Positions 23,750 through 39,866 of a stretch of DNA of 64,000 nt are shown here, piece after piece. The translations under genes and the position numbers were made by a program. Positions within the stretch are counted from its first letter, which is position 1. Every line of letters starts with the position of its first letter. This stretch comes from Theristus sp. LFF4_11 (taxonomy: Eukaryota > Nematoda > Chromadorea > Monhysterida > Xyalidae): positions 1-64,000 of the forward strand of contig JASANC010002604.1 of the NCBI GenBank assembly GCA_030248135.1. The letters run 5' to 3'. A model generated the notes under the pieces. That model was not told the DNA's origin. It saw only the letters and a program-made list of their open reading frames with translations, and did no database searches.

Positions 23750-25458
23750 GACCACTTGGATCAATGGACAATGCTCATTTTCTTGTTTGCAAGGTGAGAA
23801 CACAACAGTTCTGTCCAACCTGCAATGCTCTCTTGTGTCACAATAAAAGAACTCATTTCGGTTAGAAACTGGATTTTAAAGGAAAAAAAATCCGATTTGA
23901 GCCCTGTTCTAATTGTAAAAACATACGGTTCCAGCAATTTTCGTCGGAAAGCGCAAGAACCTTGAAAAATTCAAATGGGCAAAATTCCGTCTTAGCATCA
24001 GCTAACTGGGAACTTTGTTTAGACCTGACAAGTTTTATCGAATAAAGTTTATCACTTGTTTGGTCTATTTCATTTTTTACTGATTAGCCCCGTCATCAGC
24101 GACAGCTGAATTTTGGGCACTGTTAAAACTATGCTACGGTTTCTTCTGATTCTCTCTCAGGAACGCCTGATTGAGAATCAGTTGTTTTTGTCGTCGACAA
24201 CTTGTCTTCAGCAAAAGACCGAGACACAGCAGTCGAAGCAACATACGCCACATACGCACGCTACAGTATCACGGGCCTAAACCATTTCAGTGCATCCGTG
24301 AAACATCGTTTTTGAAACATGCATGCGCGTAGGTGCCTACGTGTTGTGTGTTGAAGGCCGTGTTTTGCGGAAACGTCCGCAGTTGCACGGCCATTTGAAA
24401 CACAAATACATGTGAATAATGAAATGGGGTCTGTCGTGCTCGGTTTGAACACGACAGCTCACATAAAAAGCGTGAAAACACGAAGAAAAACGCGAAAACA
24501 TTGAAAAATGTGAGTAAAAGCACAAAATATCACACGTTGACGCGTTGATCATCGCTTGTTGATTGCACACATCGGTTCTGCACCTTTCGACACAAGTGTG
24601 CAGAAACCTCGTGGGGTTTTAAAACAAATATGCAATCCCTTTTCGAGCAACAGCTCAATCTAGGACTGTGTTTTTAAAAGTCAAAACAGCACTGTCGGTC
24701 GCTGAAGTAAAGAAACGACAGCGACAAACAACTGAATCAACTTTTTGCTCAACGTACACAAACTAACATGCACGATGAACGTTTATGCAACTTGGAAGGC
24801 AGTGTCAGCAAAGTGTTCGAGCTGATTTGGTTGAAGTTTGTGACGCATAAATATGTGAGGTTTGGTTTTTGAGAGGCAAAATGTGGGGAAATAAAAATGA
24901 ACAAATAAAATTGATTGGTTTGTTTGTTTACTGAAAAACAACTCAGCTTTACACAATGCGTCGGCTGCCTGTTTAATGAAAACCTCTCCCCAAAAGCATG
25001 GATTGAGGTACCTGCACGTCCAACTCGGCAAACTTGTCGTTTTTGTTGTCGGCGCAGGTTTGTTTGTGGACACGTGTCGGGGTGTGAACGCAACTGTGGT
25101 GGAGTTGCAGTTGAAACAAAGACTGCAATGAATGAAATTAAACGCGAACACACAAACAACACGATTTTTAGCGTGCTCGTGCAACTGTCCATGGCATGAA
25201 CATGGATTTTCGTTGTTTTCGGTTGCACGAACATGTTTAATAGAATGTTTTAAAATGACTGAGTCGCAGTGCACAGTGAATGGGTGAGTGTGTGAGTAAA
25301 AAAAATGAATGCGCTGCAACACAATCAATCGAATGTGAAAAAACGTGCTAATTTCTGAAAAGTTCACAAAAACGATTCTTCGTCAGCACTGTTAATTCAG
25401 CTTGAGGTGCAGCTTGTGAAAAGAGATTTCACACAAGCCGCGCCTCAGCTAACCTGAG
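23750..25458. other. Internal LTR-element region without assigned function
   Basis: It lies between the gag stop and the CCHC frame. Frames are short on both strands and no pol motifs were seen. A Phe/Leu/Cys-rich minus frame at 24749-25367 has no recognisable domain. Confidence 0.5.
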
Positions 25459-28400
25459 TTACGTCGTCTTGGGGCCGACGTCGCGCCGCGGCAACTGTCT
25501 CGGCGCTGGGTCGACTGCGTCGTTCTGCACCATGGCTGGCGTTGCGACCGTGTTCGATGTTTGCAACATCATGACGCGGCCGTTCTCGTCTTCTTCTGAC
25601 GACGTTGATACGAATCTCTGTTCGTTCCTGGCGCGCAGAAACTTCCAGAGCTGCCGTTGTTTTTCTGGCGAATCGACGTGTTGGCCAACAATGTGCAGCA
25701 GGTGTTCACTCAAGTCGGCGTCCTCTTGCTGCTCGTCGCCTTCTTCGTGTTGCTCCAACACGCTTTTCGAAGATTGTCCAGCAAATTTATTGTGTCTATC
25801 AAAGAATTTGCCAGAGTTTTTTGAAAATTTTTGATCTGAAAAAGAAGCTCCTGGATTTTCAGGGTCCTCCTTTTCAGCGTTTGTCATGTTTGACGTTTTT
25901 GTATGAAGCTTGTGACTATCACTCACCTCATAGTAGGGTTTTTGATAATTGTTCTTCCAAGAGCAAAATGGTCTGTTTTCGCTCTCAGAAGTTTTGTCAG
26001 AACCCACTTTCTCTCCTGAAGCACGAGCGACCTCCTGCTTCTGGAGCTGGTCAGTGCATTCCACACGAATTGCGTGTGAGTACGCTTGATCGTAGTTGGC
26101 CCCAGGACAATTAAGCCTGATTTCTCTCTGAATGTGCGATTGGAGGCCTCGTACGAATGCAAACGTTTTCTGTCTTTCTGCTTCTTGCGGCTGCCAATCA
26201 CTGGACAATGGCAAGAAGATTTCAATCATTCGTTGCGAATATTTCTGAACAGACTCATCTGGTCGCTGTTTACACGCGTCCAGTTTCATCTGCAGTTGAT
26301 CGCGATGCAGAAACGTCGAAAACGTCACTATTAGACGATTTCGCACGGCTTGGTAGGACGTTTTGTCCGCCTCGGGGATAGCATTTAGCGAGCGCTTTGC
26401 TTCGCCCCCGAGGTGATTCATGAGATAGAGCAGTTTTTCTGCATCTGTAAACCGGAGTAACTCGCAGGCCGAATCAAAAGTTTCGAAATATTGTTCAATC
26501 GGACCTGACTTTGACCCGGTGTATTGCTTATAGCTAGTAGCTCTGCGCAGGTATTGCATAGCCAAGGCATGCTTTTCCAGCGCTTTGAATGACTCCTCTG
26601 GTGTTTGCGGCATCGGCAGCATGTTCACCAGATTTGTGTAGACAGACGGCACGGCGGTGCTCCGATAATTCGGATCGTCCTGTATCACAGGCTGTCGGTT
26701 CGACGTTTCCTGCAATACTGGAGGATGACTGTCTACGTTAATCCTTTGCTGAGACGCCATGGCGTTCACCGTCGGATTAACTAGTCGTGTGTAGCCCGTA
26801 GGCTCAAACAAAGGATCAACAGTAGATACTGCCGGGACCCTTTGAGCTTGGTTCTGTTGATTTGTCGCAGTCGACTGCGTCGATCCCACCGACAAAATTG
26901 GCGGCTGAAGGGGATCTTGTGCAGTCGGCTGCGACCGTTGTGACGCCGCGTGTCGTTGTTGTGAAGGCGGCGTCGTCGCACTTGACCTGCAGACTCCCGC
27001 TTTACGTCGTAAATTCTCGAAAGCCTGCTGTTCAGCCGTGGCTAACATCACACTATCGGCTCGGATTCGTTCCAAGTCCGTGTGTGTCAGATAGCCAGTT
27101 GGTGGTATTCTTGGGTCGACTACCATTAGACACCCCGACATGTTGGTGTCTGTCCGTAGCACCCAAGTACCAGATTGTCTCACTCTGTGCGTGGAAAGCT
27201 CAGGAGCCCTGAGCCAACCAGCGACGATGTCTTTGACTCTGTAGTAAACTCGTTGTAGATTATCTACTTTGAGTTCAAGTGGTGTATGCGCTGGCGGCAT
27301 ATACTGATCACGCAGCTCAGGCGGTGTGTCCGCGCCGTACACCGACTGAAGCGAAACCATCAGCTCGAGCGGGTGCACCAGCGTGTTCGTCGCCTGAACC
27401 GTGTTTGTTTGCGGGTTCCCAGCAGATTGCGTGACCGTCACGCTCTCCGCTGGTTGAATTGTGGTCGTTGTCGCAGGAGCTGTTGCATGGGTTTGCAACG
27501 TGCCTGCGCTCGTTGTGTTCGTCGATTGCGGCACGCCGACCATGTATGCGTGCAGGTGCGAACTGTCCAACTGACTGACTGAAGACTCATCTGAATTAAT
27601 CCGATTGATTAACTCCATGAGGTGTTGCTCCATGGCAGTCAGTCGGGCAGCGTTTGTGGTTTCTAAAGCCTGCAAGCGATCAGCGTTCGCTTGCCCAGCC
27701 TGATTGATTTGCTCTGAGTAGGCAGCCATGATCCTACCCAATCGGTCTGACATTTGCAGATTCACGGCTGCGACATTTGACCGATTTTCTTTAGCTGACT
27801 TGTCAATGGCTGTTGTGATTGTGTTCGTACTTTGGTGAGACAAGGCGACCACTTCTTGGTGTTGGCGTTGCCCTGTCTCGATTAGTAAGCCAATGTTCTG
27901 CTCTAGAGCATTTCGAAGCATCTCACCCAAATACTGCGCGTTTTCGCGAGTTGTTCGCGTGAGATGATTCAAGGCTTCATCTACAGCACGAAAGGTAGAG
28001 CGGTTCGCCTCAGAACTGAAATCAAACCGGCCTGACGTACCAAGATGCGTTTCGAGTTCAGTCGAGCGGAGCGAGCTTGCCACGTCCATGTCGGAACGGG
28101 CCGGCGCGCTAGCAGGCGACGCTGCAGTTTGGGCCGGAACAGTCGCTATGGCTCGGCTGGTGCTTGGTTGTGGTGAACGTGCGGCATCTGTCGCCTTGGA
28201 CGTAGTCGCACTTGGTTGTTTCGGTCTGCGCTTTGCGTCTGTGTATGCGTCCCAGAAGCGTTTGTACGCTTTTTGAAACGCTGGTTTGACACAATCAGCA
28301 GTCGCCACGTGTGGCAAAATAGTCGCCAACACATCCAAAACCATTGGAGACGTGTGTGGCGTTTCAGTGAGTTGCTGAACTAAATTGTTCAGCCTTCTAG

Positions 28401-30372
28401 TCACAGCGTACAATTTCATTGGTTGCGCTGTGCCAATGATATCAGTAGGCAAAGTATAGGGCAAAAAGGACCTACCGGTCGCTGTTTGAACTTCCCTACC
28501 GGTTTGTTGTTGTTGAGGACCCGACGTGTTCGCACCGGCTTCACTCCCAACGGAATATTGTCGGTGCGATTGACGTCGTGTCATTCTGGGCGGCTCCGAC
28601 GGCGGCACCGACTGCTGCAACGGCGGCGTTCGTCTGGTGTCGTCCTCGTCGGGGTCGCTTGTTTCGCCTTCAAAACCGAGCATACACACTCTACCAGACT
28701 GTGTGTGCTCGTCTGTCGACCAGCCTGAACAATCATCAGACCATTTTGGAGTTTGCGCAACACAGGCCCAATATCCAAATGGATCCGAATCACTTGACAC
28801 CTCCGGTGTCGTGTCCAGGTTGGGTTTCACCAACTGTCGCTCTTCTGCCCGCAATCGTTCAAGCATGATGCTTTCGTCGATGCGCGCTTGTCGGAGCTGT
28901 TTGGTTTTATCAGCGCAAAGAGTGGTATGCCCTGACTGTTGTTCAAACAGTCCTTGGACAGCCAAACTTTCGCTGCTTCCACTTTCGGAAACTTCAGACT
29001 GGGGCCGAGACATGTGGCTCAGCGCCGGTCTGCTTGTGGGCCACCTGAGATCCGGATCGAAATCCTCGCTTAGCCGGCGACGGTCGATCCCTTTTTTCTC
29101 TTTAGCCCGCTTTCTTGACCGAATCTTCGATCGTGAAAGCCTTTGTTTTCGACGTCGAATTTTCACATCCCCTTTGAGTATGCCACTCTCGGAGGATGTT
29201 TTCAGCTGCGAATCCTTCGGCTCGTTGGTCTCTCGGTGTTCTTGGACTCTAAGCAAGGCGGCCGAGGGTTGCGTTTCAGTGCTCCAGTGAATAGGAGCCT
29301 CCGCTCTCAGTGTCTGGAGTGGCGTGAAATATTGAGTCTGGTCCCGATGTCTGATAGGATCTTGTGGGCAGCTCTGCTCCCCAACCTCACTCGACTCAGA
29401 CAGGGTTGCCAGGTCAATTAGAATTTCCGGCGCCACTTCTGTGACCAGAGAGTGTCGGTTTGATGTGGACATCGCCATTGGACCAAAGCTTGGCAATTTA
29501 CGACGCCACTTGAAAAGGTCTACCTTGTCAAAATAAGGTTTCCCGTTAACGTACCTTGATTCGACGCCGTAGACCCGGAGTGATGTGTCGGGGAACGGGA
29601 CGATGCGGCCATCCGGCAGCTTTGTTCGCATGCTAGCGTTGTCGTCCGCCATTGACCGCACGAGCAGTATAGCCTGTGATGGTGAAACATCACCATATAT
29701 TACAGTGCCTGGTGGTGCGGTGTCTTTGTGATATAGCATGGCTAGACATAATTCAAGACGACCTTGAATTACGTCTAGCTCGTCATCAAGCCTGATGACC
29801 GGCGCGGTCAGCAGTTTCTTGATGTGAGCAATAGTTGACAAAGGAATTTTTGTCGCGCTATTGCCCGAGATGTTACTCGCGTAGCCAGCATCAGACCAGT
29901 TCTCGGCTGGTGCAAAGTGCCGGTTGTTCGTGTCGATGCCGAAGTGCCTGTAACAACGGTTAACAAAGTAGGCATCGCATTCGGCTTTGCTCACAAAGAT
30001 TTGCTGATCGAGTAAAGCGGAGCATACCGCACTGTCCTCGATCCCTCGGAGAACACTCTTCTTTGTCACCCCAAACGGAGAAGCCCTTCTCACCTTGGAG
30101 TTTCTGAGGATTTTAACCCTCGAACGCACAAACTGAAAGTCACAATGGACCTCCATTTGTGAGGCAGCCTGTGCGTCCGTCGATTCAAACGGCTCCCCTG
30201 CCCCGCGGCGGGCACCGCGGTCCGCGTTGAGGCCGTCTTTGCCGACAGACAGCTGGCTGCACCGCATACGATGACCGAATTCCCCCGCGTCTCTGAACCA
30301 CGAAGGTCGCGTGGCCACCTCCACAATATGCGGATTTGAGCTGTTATTGATTGACTGACTATTGCTAGTCAT
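25459..30372 (-). CDS. Gag-like protein of the LTR element, 1637 codons
   Basis: One uninterrupted frame. The first 72 codons lie inside the 5' LTR, and a second methionine (MEVHCDFQ) sits just past the LTR edge and may be the real start. Residues of about 400-440 are strongly basic (KIRRRKQRLSRSKIRSRKRA), like a nuclear-localisation or RNA-binding tract. Residues of about 800-930 are predicted-helical and probably coiled coil (LETTNAARLTAMEQHLMELI). Residues of about 1245-1435 match a retrotransposon gag (capsid) pattern: YFETFDSACELL, LMNHLGGEAKRSL, TFSTFLHRDQ, YSQRMIEIF and FVRGLQSHIQREIRL. Most Gag proteins are well under half this length. No zinc knuckle is in this frame. Capsid assembly and packaging of element RNA are the expected roles. 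Confidence 0.85.
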   Translation of the reverse strand: MTSNSQSINNSSNPHIVEVATRPSWFRDAGEFGHRMRCSQLSVGKDGLNADRGARRGAGEPFESTDAQAASQMEVHCDFQFVRSRVKILRNSKVRRASPFGVTKKSVLRGIEDSAVCSALLDQQIFVSKAECDAYFVNRCYRHFGIDTNNRHFAPAENWSDAGYASNISGNSATKIPLSTIAHIKKLLTAPVIRLDDELDVIQGRLELCLAMLYHKDTAPPGTVIYGDVSPSQAILLVRSMADDNASMRTKLPDGRIVPFPDTSLRVYGVESRYVNGKPYFDKVDLFKWRRKLPSFGPMAMSTSNRHSLVTEVAPEILIDLATLSESSEVGEQSCPQDPIRHRDQTQYFTPLQTLRAEAPIHWSTETQPSAALLRVQEHRETNEPKDSQLKTSSESGILKGDVKIRRRKQRLSRSKIRSRKRAKEKKGIDRRRLSEDFDPDLRWPTSRPALSHMSRPQSEVSESGSSESLAVQGLFEQQSGHTTLCADKTKQLRQARIDESIMLERLRAEERQLVKPNLDTTPEVSSDSDPFGYWACVAQTPKWSDDCSGWSTDEHTQSGRVCMLGFEGETSDPDEDDTRRTPPLQQSVPPSEPPRMTRRQSHRQYSVGSEAGANTSGPQQQQTGREVQTATGRSFLPYTLPTDIIGTAQPMKLYAVTRRLNNLVQQLTETPHTSPMVLDVLATILPHVATADCVKPAFQKAYKRFWDAYTDAKRRPKQPSATTSKATDAARSPQPSTSRAIATVPAQTAASPASAPARSDMDVASSLRSTELETHLGTSGRFDFSSEANRSTFRAVDEALNHLTRTTRENAQYLGEMLRNALEQNIGLLIETGQRQHQEVVALSHQSTNTITTAIDKSAKENRSNVAAVNLQMSDRLGRIMAAYSEQINQAGQANADRLQALETTNAARLTAMEQHLMELINRINSDESSVSQLDSSHLHAYMVGVPQSTNTTSAGTLQTHATAPATTTTIQPAESVTVTQSAGNPQTNTVQATNTLVHPLELMVSLQSVYGADTPPELRDQYMPPAHTPLELKVDNLQRVYYRVKDIVAGWLRAPELSTHRVRQSGTWVLRTDTNMSGCLMVVDPRIPPTGYLTHTDLERIRADSVMLATAEQQAFENLRRKAGVCRSSATTPPSQQRHAASQRSQPTAQDPLQPPILSVGSTQSTATNQQNQAQRVPAVSTVDPLFEPTGYTRLVNPTVNAMASQQRINVDSHPPVLQETSNRQPVIQDDPNYRSTAVPSVYTNLVNMLPMPQTPEESFKALEKHALAMQYLRRATSYKQYTGSKSGPIEQYFETFDSACELLRFTDAEKLLYLMNHLGGEAKRSLNAIPEADKTSYQAVRNRLIVTFSTFLHRDQLQMKLDACKQRPDESVQKYSQRMIEIFLPLSSDWQPQEAERQKTFAFVRGLQSHIQREIRLNCPGANYDQAYSHAIRVECTDQLQKQEVARASGEKVGSDKTSESENRPFCSWKNNYQKPYYEVSDSHKLHTKTSNMTNAEKEDPENPGASFSDQKFSKNSGKFFDRHNKFAGQSSKSVLEQHEEGDEQQEDADLSEHLLHIVGQHVDSPEKQRQLWKFLRARNEQRFVSTSSEEDENGRVMMLQTSNTVATPAMVQNDAVDPAPRQLPRRDVGPKTT
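30141..30155 (-). promoter_or_regulatory. Probable primer-binding site
   Basis: TGGAGGTCCATTG begins two bases inside the 5' LTR on minus. The TGG start fits pairing with a tRNA CCA end. The tRNA was not identified. The site overlaps a methionine codon of the gag frame. Confidence 0.5.
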
Positions 30373-30755
30373 GCTGTCGGTTGGATTAGTGTGTGTTGGG
30401 CGAAAGACACAAGTGAAGCTAAAACTTTACTAAAAATAAAACGAACTAAACCGGTTACCTAACTGGCCCGGCGTGCTTCACCTATGTCGCCCAAACGCCC
30501 AGTTCAACGAACAGGCGTCGAAACTATGTCGCCCAAGCGCCTCTGCAACTGAGGCGCGAGCGACAGCTACGTGGTACGTTCACACCGAACAAAACCCCAG
30601 AACGTTTTTATGCGTTTGGTATTTTATTCTTATGGATGTGAAGTACAAAGATTACGTTAGATCACAGAGATTAAATGCACTGAGCAACCGTAATCAAAGA
30701 ATAGTTTAACATTTGGAAAAGAGTAGATTTGATAAATATTGAAGGGTTTGATTGA

Positions 30756-35419
<4,664 letters not shown>

Positions 35420-36514
35420 GTTGCTAAACCCAATAAAACCAAAAAAATGCGTTTTTTTAAAGACAAATTTCAAAAAGCTTTCACGATCATCAAGCTGAAC
35501 GGACTAAACCGAAACGATTTATGTTCTATTTGATATTCGCACAAAGAGAGGCTATGTCGGTGGGACATGCACAAAAGGAACTACGCTGCGTGTGCATAAT
35601 CGGAACCTGGCACTGCCTTAACCGGCGGCTAGCCTAAATGGAACTGTCACAGACATACGACAGGTAGAAATAAGCTTATGAACGTTTTTAGACGCTAAGC
35701 AACATTCCTAATACAGCGCCCATTTACAACGAAAAACCTTTTTGTTTCAGATATTTTATTCAGATAAACTTACGTGATCAGGACCCACCGTGCACATGTG
35801 CACACATTCAAGTTTTTAAGAATGGGAAGATTTTGCAAAACACGTAACACATGGAATGTTTCATTCAACGCGCACACAAAAATTTATCAATTGTACACTG
35901 GCAAAACGCTCAAGCTTGCATGATAAAATACAGAAAACAATATTTCGTCACTATGTGTGGCGTAGAACAAACATGAGTGTGGGTGCTCGCAGTTTGCTTT
36001 TATTACCCCGAAATATACGTTTTTGCAGATCTCCATCAAGCCCAGAGCAGTAGCTTGCGCACCTAAATTTTCACTGTGAGCTAACCTTTGTTCAACATGT
36101 TTTACCTATTCAGAGCAAGAGCAGACAGTTGGTTAACAAAGTGTATAAGCCAGCTATTGACATGCTGAGCGTGTGTGGTTTTGTGCGTATACGTACATGC
36201 GACTGGATTGAGTATATAGCATTCTGTGTGAGGGTCTGAGCTCACCTGCCTAGCATGTTAATCTCACAGAGAGACAAAGAATCAATATCACTGCGGTTGA
36301 GCGTATTTTCCCTATTTGAAATAAGCACTATGTATAGCTTCGCTAAAGTTGTTTTTCAATATAACCCTCACGTAACAGGAATTATAAAGCAAGCAAGGAA
36401 CCTTAAGAACGGTGAATCACTGAAAAAGCCGTATCACGGTATCATCAATGTTTTGAGTTTTTTGACTCAATACTTTCGCAGACATCGAAAGGAACCTAGT
36501 TTAAATCTTCATGT
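35420..36514. other. Intergenic upstream of the forkhead gene
   Basis: No supported exon or repeat ends. It is expected to contain the forkhead promoter. Confidence 0.45.
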
Positions 36515-36655
36515 GCCAAGTCAAATTGGTCCCGTTACCCGGCCCTATTTAGGGGACTCGGATCACTTTTACTAATTTTGAATTTCTGAGTTATGCAGGA
36601 AACTGTTCGCCTATCTTTTATTAAGTTTATTAAGTCTTAAGGAACCAAAAAAGAT
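36515..36655. repeat. About 140-bp dispersed repeat, copy 3
   Basis: Begins with AATTGGTCCCGTTACCCGGC and CCTATTTAGGGGACTCGGAT and ends near AGGAACCAAAAAAG. Same family as 13095-13235 and 17359-17483, with the left arm best preserved here. Confidence 0.7.
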
Positions 36656-36744
36656 AACAGTAAAACATTAGGATCAGCGGTGAGTCAGCGAAAAATTGTT
36701 TGCTGGTACCTAAAATAAACACACATAAACTTTATAGCATTATT

Positions 36745-36762
36745 TTTATTCAGTCTTTATTT
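36745..36762 (-). terminator. AATAAA signals of the Cys-rich gene
   Basis: On minus, two AATAAA hexamers (36762-36757 and 36750-36745) lie about 90-110 nt after the stop codon at 36852, suitable for 3' end formation. Confidence 0.5.
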
Positions 36763-36851
36763 AAGGTAACATACATAAAACAATATACTGTAAACGACCT
36801 GTAATGATTTAAATGTACAAGATGGAACAAAAAGTATAAATTTATCTCTTG

Positions 36852-39333
36852 CTATCTTCCTGATGTAATCGGACATTCAATGCTCACGAACTCGACTTTT
36901 CGCGGTGGGTCAGAGCCGGGAACAATCAGTTTTATGCCGGTAGATTCACAGATTAACTCAATTGGATTACCGGCAGTTGGACTGGCGAACGGGTAATCAT
37001 TGTTGATGTGATAATAAACTGTCGGAGTGCAACCTGCTCCACAGACGTCAGTCGTCACGTCAAATAAGTGTCCTGCAATGCTTTGAGTTAATCGGATCAA
37101 ATATTCAGTTATAACAACAAAAACACAATACATGTACATTAACTTAGTTTCACTAAAATTCATATTGCGATGTTTAAAAATTATTTCTTTAACTAACCTA
37201 ATTCAGGATCCAATGCCAATAACATATCTTCTATTCCATGAGCATCGGAGCATCCAGTGTGAAGCCCTTCAACTTGGCCTGGGTCGAACCGGCATGCCTC
37301 AACTGTAAGACAAATGATGCAACAAAATGCAAGCAGTTTGTTCCCTTCCACATCAAAATGTTGTTCTCACCTATCTTGCTTGGTGGAGAATCTGAAAATA
37401 AAAAGAAGATGCGTAGTTAGCAAGGTTCTGTGAAACTAAACTCAGCATACCAAACATTATTTTAGCATTATGTACGTTGAATAAAACTTACAACAGTCTT
37501 TTGTCACTGGGTGACAAGTATTTCCTTCGAGTGCGCTAACGCAATCATTGTTCACCAAACATTGAACTGTAAATGACCAAAAATTGCAAAACCTAGCAGA
37601 GTTTTTGCACTAAACGAAGCTAAAGCAAATTTTGCAAGTATGATATTACCGCAAACAAAACCACGGTATTTATCACACATTTTCTCAGCACAATCGCCGT
37701 CTGTCAAGCACTGGACTGAAGAAACTTTAGATAAATTTTATGAAAACAGCAGGCCTGATGGTTTTATTAAAACAAAAATCTTTCAAATGACGAACTGCAT
37801 CGGTTATAGTAGGGATGACACACTGCTGCAGACGGATCAGTGCAGTCACTACTATCAATGCACTGAACTGAAAAAAAAGAAAGCGAAGCTATGTGTTGAT
37901 TGCAGAACCCAATTAACTCTGAGGAACAAAAATTGTGGAAGTACGGCAAGTATGAGATGGTAGGTGGCAGACAGCGTTGAGAGCAGAACAGTGAGCGTCT
38001 TCCAGACACTGAACTGAAACAAAAAAAATAAAAACTCAGATTTAAAAACCAATGGAATAAAACAGAAAATGATTCAAACATAAACCCAATTTCAAATCTG
38101 TGTTTTAACAAAACAAATGTAACATTAGTTCACAAAATACACTTACCACAATGATTCTGTTCCAGTTGACAATACTTGCCTTCTGCTTCTGGTTCGCAGT
38201 GACTATCCAAATAGCATTGTACTGAAGCACATGTGTGAAGTGTTATTATCTTATATTTTGGTTTCGAGACTCAATCTAGCAAACTGGTATCTGGTGGTCT
38301 GGTGATTTTATCTTTCAAATATTTCAAAATTGTAATTTTTGTGGTTCCCTTCCCTAATGGTTCATGAAACCCAAAGGTTACAACTTTTTGGTGGTAGATG
38401 CATGGTGTAGAAGTGAACGGGCGCAGAAGGTTCAGTGGACAAATAGCCTCGCCACGAGAAAGGTCTCCAACTACATGCTGGTCATACAGGTTTACCGAAG
38501 TTTACTGGTTTTTGCAAAATAAAATGGATGAATGGATGGGATGGATGGGACCCTTCAAGATTCTCTCGGTCTTGAACCCCAATAATCTTAGCCATATGTC
38601 GAACTCGGCAGCTTTCGGCCGCAAAAATGAAGGCATTAAGTTTTAAAAAACCGGGGCAAGTCGGGGGCAATCGAACAACACGGTAGTTTTGTGTTTGTGT
38701 TGGTTTGTGACCACGCATATATGCGTGAAGACGATGTTAAACGTCAGTTTTTGCTTTGTGGGCTGCGAACTGACACCGCAAGGGTTGGGCACTGGTTTCG
38801 CCCGGTAAGCGAAGATGGCGGCGACCCCAGGCTCGTCAGTTCGACAGACCGCACAGTCTCAAAATGGTTACGTTCGCCGAGGGGTGGGAATGGCTTGCCC
38901 GGGGTCGTCGCGGTCTTCGCTTATCGGACACAACAGCAAAAACAGTGTCCAACCCTCGCGGTGTCAGTGCGCCGCAGCCCACAAAGCAAAACTGACGCCA
39001 TTTTAAAAATGAATCCTTTTCACTGAATTAGGGCCAGGGCAGGGAGGCGACGGAAAAAGAATAATGAAAAATATTTTCATACCACAGTGTCGATTGAAAG
39101 GGCCTGGCGGGTTGAAGCAGTGTTGATTATTTGGGCAATGTTCGTCGCTACCACATAAATCTGCAGTAAAGAATCTGGATGGACAGAACAGTAATAATTT
39201 TTGATTTCTTTAAATGCTGTAATATTTTTTTAAAAAGTTCACAGCAAAAAACGTGATCAATGAATTCCCCACTTGCTGCTACAGCGGTACTTGTCATGCA
39301 CAAGCTCCATAATATCACGGTTAGCGAGGTCAT
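36852..39333 (-). CDS. Secreted protein of six repeated four-cysteine modules, 280 aa
   Basis: Ten exons on minus sum to 281 codons: 39333-39273, 39160-39083, 38221-38147, 38013-37945, 37867-37796, 37715-37650, 37566-37492, 37391-37371, 37302-37198 and 37072-36852. Exon 1 is a signal peptide (MTSLTVILWSLCMTSTAVAA). Exons 2-7 each encode one module with four cysteines, typically VQCLxxxxC...C...C (QCLVNNDC, QCIDSSDC, QCLTDGDC, QCYLDSHC). Introns lie in phase 1 on both sides of each module, so modules can be added or lost without changing frame. The C-terminal part (VEACRFDPGQVEGLHTGCSD, then CGAGCTPTVYYHIN) is a different six-to-seven-Cys domain I do not recognise. An extracellular binding role is inferred only. 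Confidence 0.8.
38355..38650. repeat. SINE-like repeat in intron of the Cys-rich gene
   Basis: GGTTCATGAAACCCAAAGGT and AAATAGCCTCGCCACGAGAA parallel parts of the SINE at 46.7-47.06 kb (TTCCGGAAACCCGAAGGT, ACCCTCGCCACGTGAG). CAATAATCTTAGCC and GCAGCTTTCGGCCGC further right also correspond loosely. A TTTGCAAAATAAAATGGATG tract is embedded. Composite or rearranged SINE. Confidence 0.45.
38742..38997. mobile_element. Long-arm foldback element
   Basis: The left arm begins CGTCAGTTTTTGCTTTGTGG and contains CTGACACCGCAAGGGTTGG. The right arm ends with the inverse, CACAAAGCAAAACTGACG, and contains CCAACCCTCGCGGTGTCAG. The arms are more than 90 bp each with a short GC-rich centre, so RNA or single-stranded DNA would form a long hairpin. 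No coding capacity and no convincing target duplication. Confidence 0.75.
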
Positions 39334-39866
39334 GGTTCACAGAATTATGCAAAAAACACTTTAGAACACTAAACGAACAACGTGAATAATCAAAACAAAC
39401 ATTTTATTGGCCTTTCTCAAATGAACGGCCGAAGCTCTTTTTAGTCGCACAACACAACGTGCATCAAACAATGCACCGAATGTGATAACTATCGCGACAG
39501 CACTTTTTTGCACAGTTATTGTTTTTGTGTGCGCATTTCGAATTCAAATCGGTCACAGAGAAACTTGCGCACAGAGCACTTTCACCAGAAATACGAATTC
39601 TGTTCTGAGCGGACAAACACAAATACAAATTCGGATTTGTTCGCAATCTCGCACACAGTTTTTGTTGCTGTCAATGTTATATTCTGTTTAGCTCACATGC
39701 ATAAGACACACACTCACCCATTCATTTTGTTTGCCAGAAAATGGATTCAGGTTTTTTGGTTATTTTAGTTGATTTATTTGGTGCCAAAAAGGCACATTTA
39801 CAAAGTAAAAACGTTTGAACTTGTTTGTTGTTCCAACGTATGAAGATTGTTTTCTGCGTGTAAAAA

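Noticed and set aside
28637..29290. 217-residue plus-strand frame
   Set aside because: It is antisense shadow of the gag frame, with no start context or domain.
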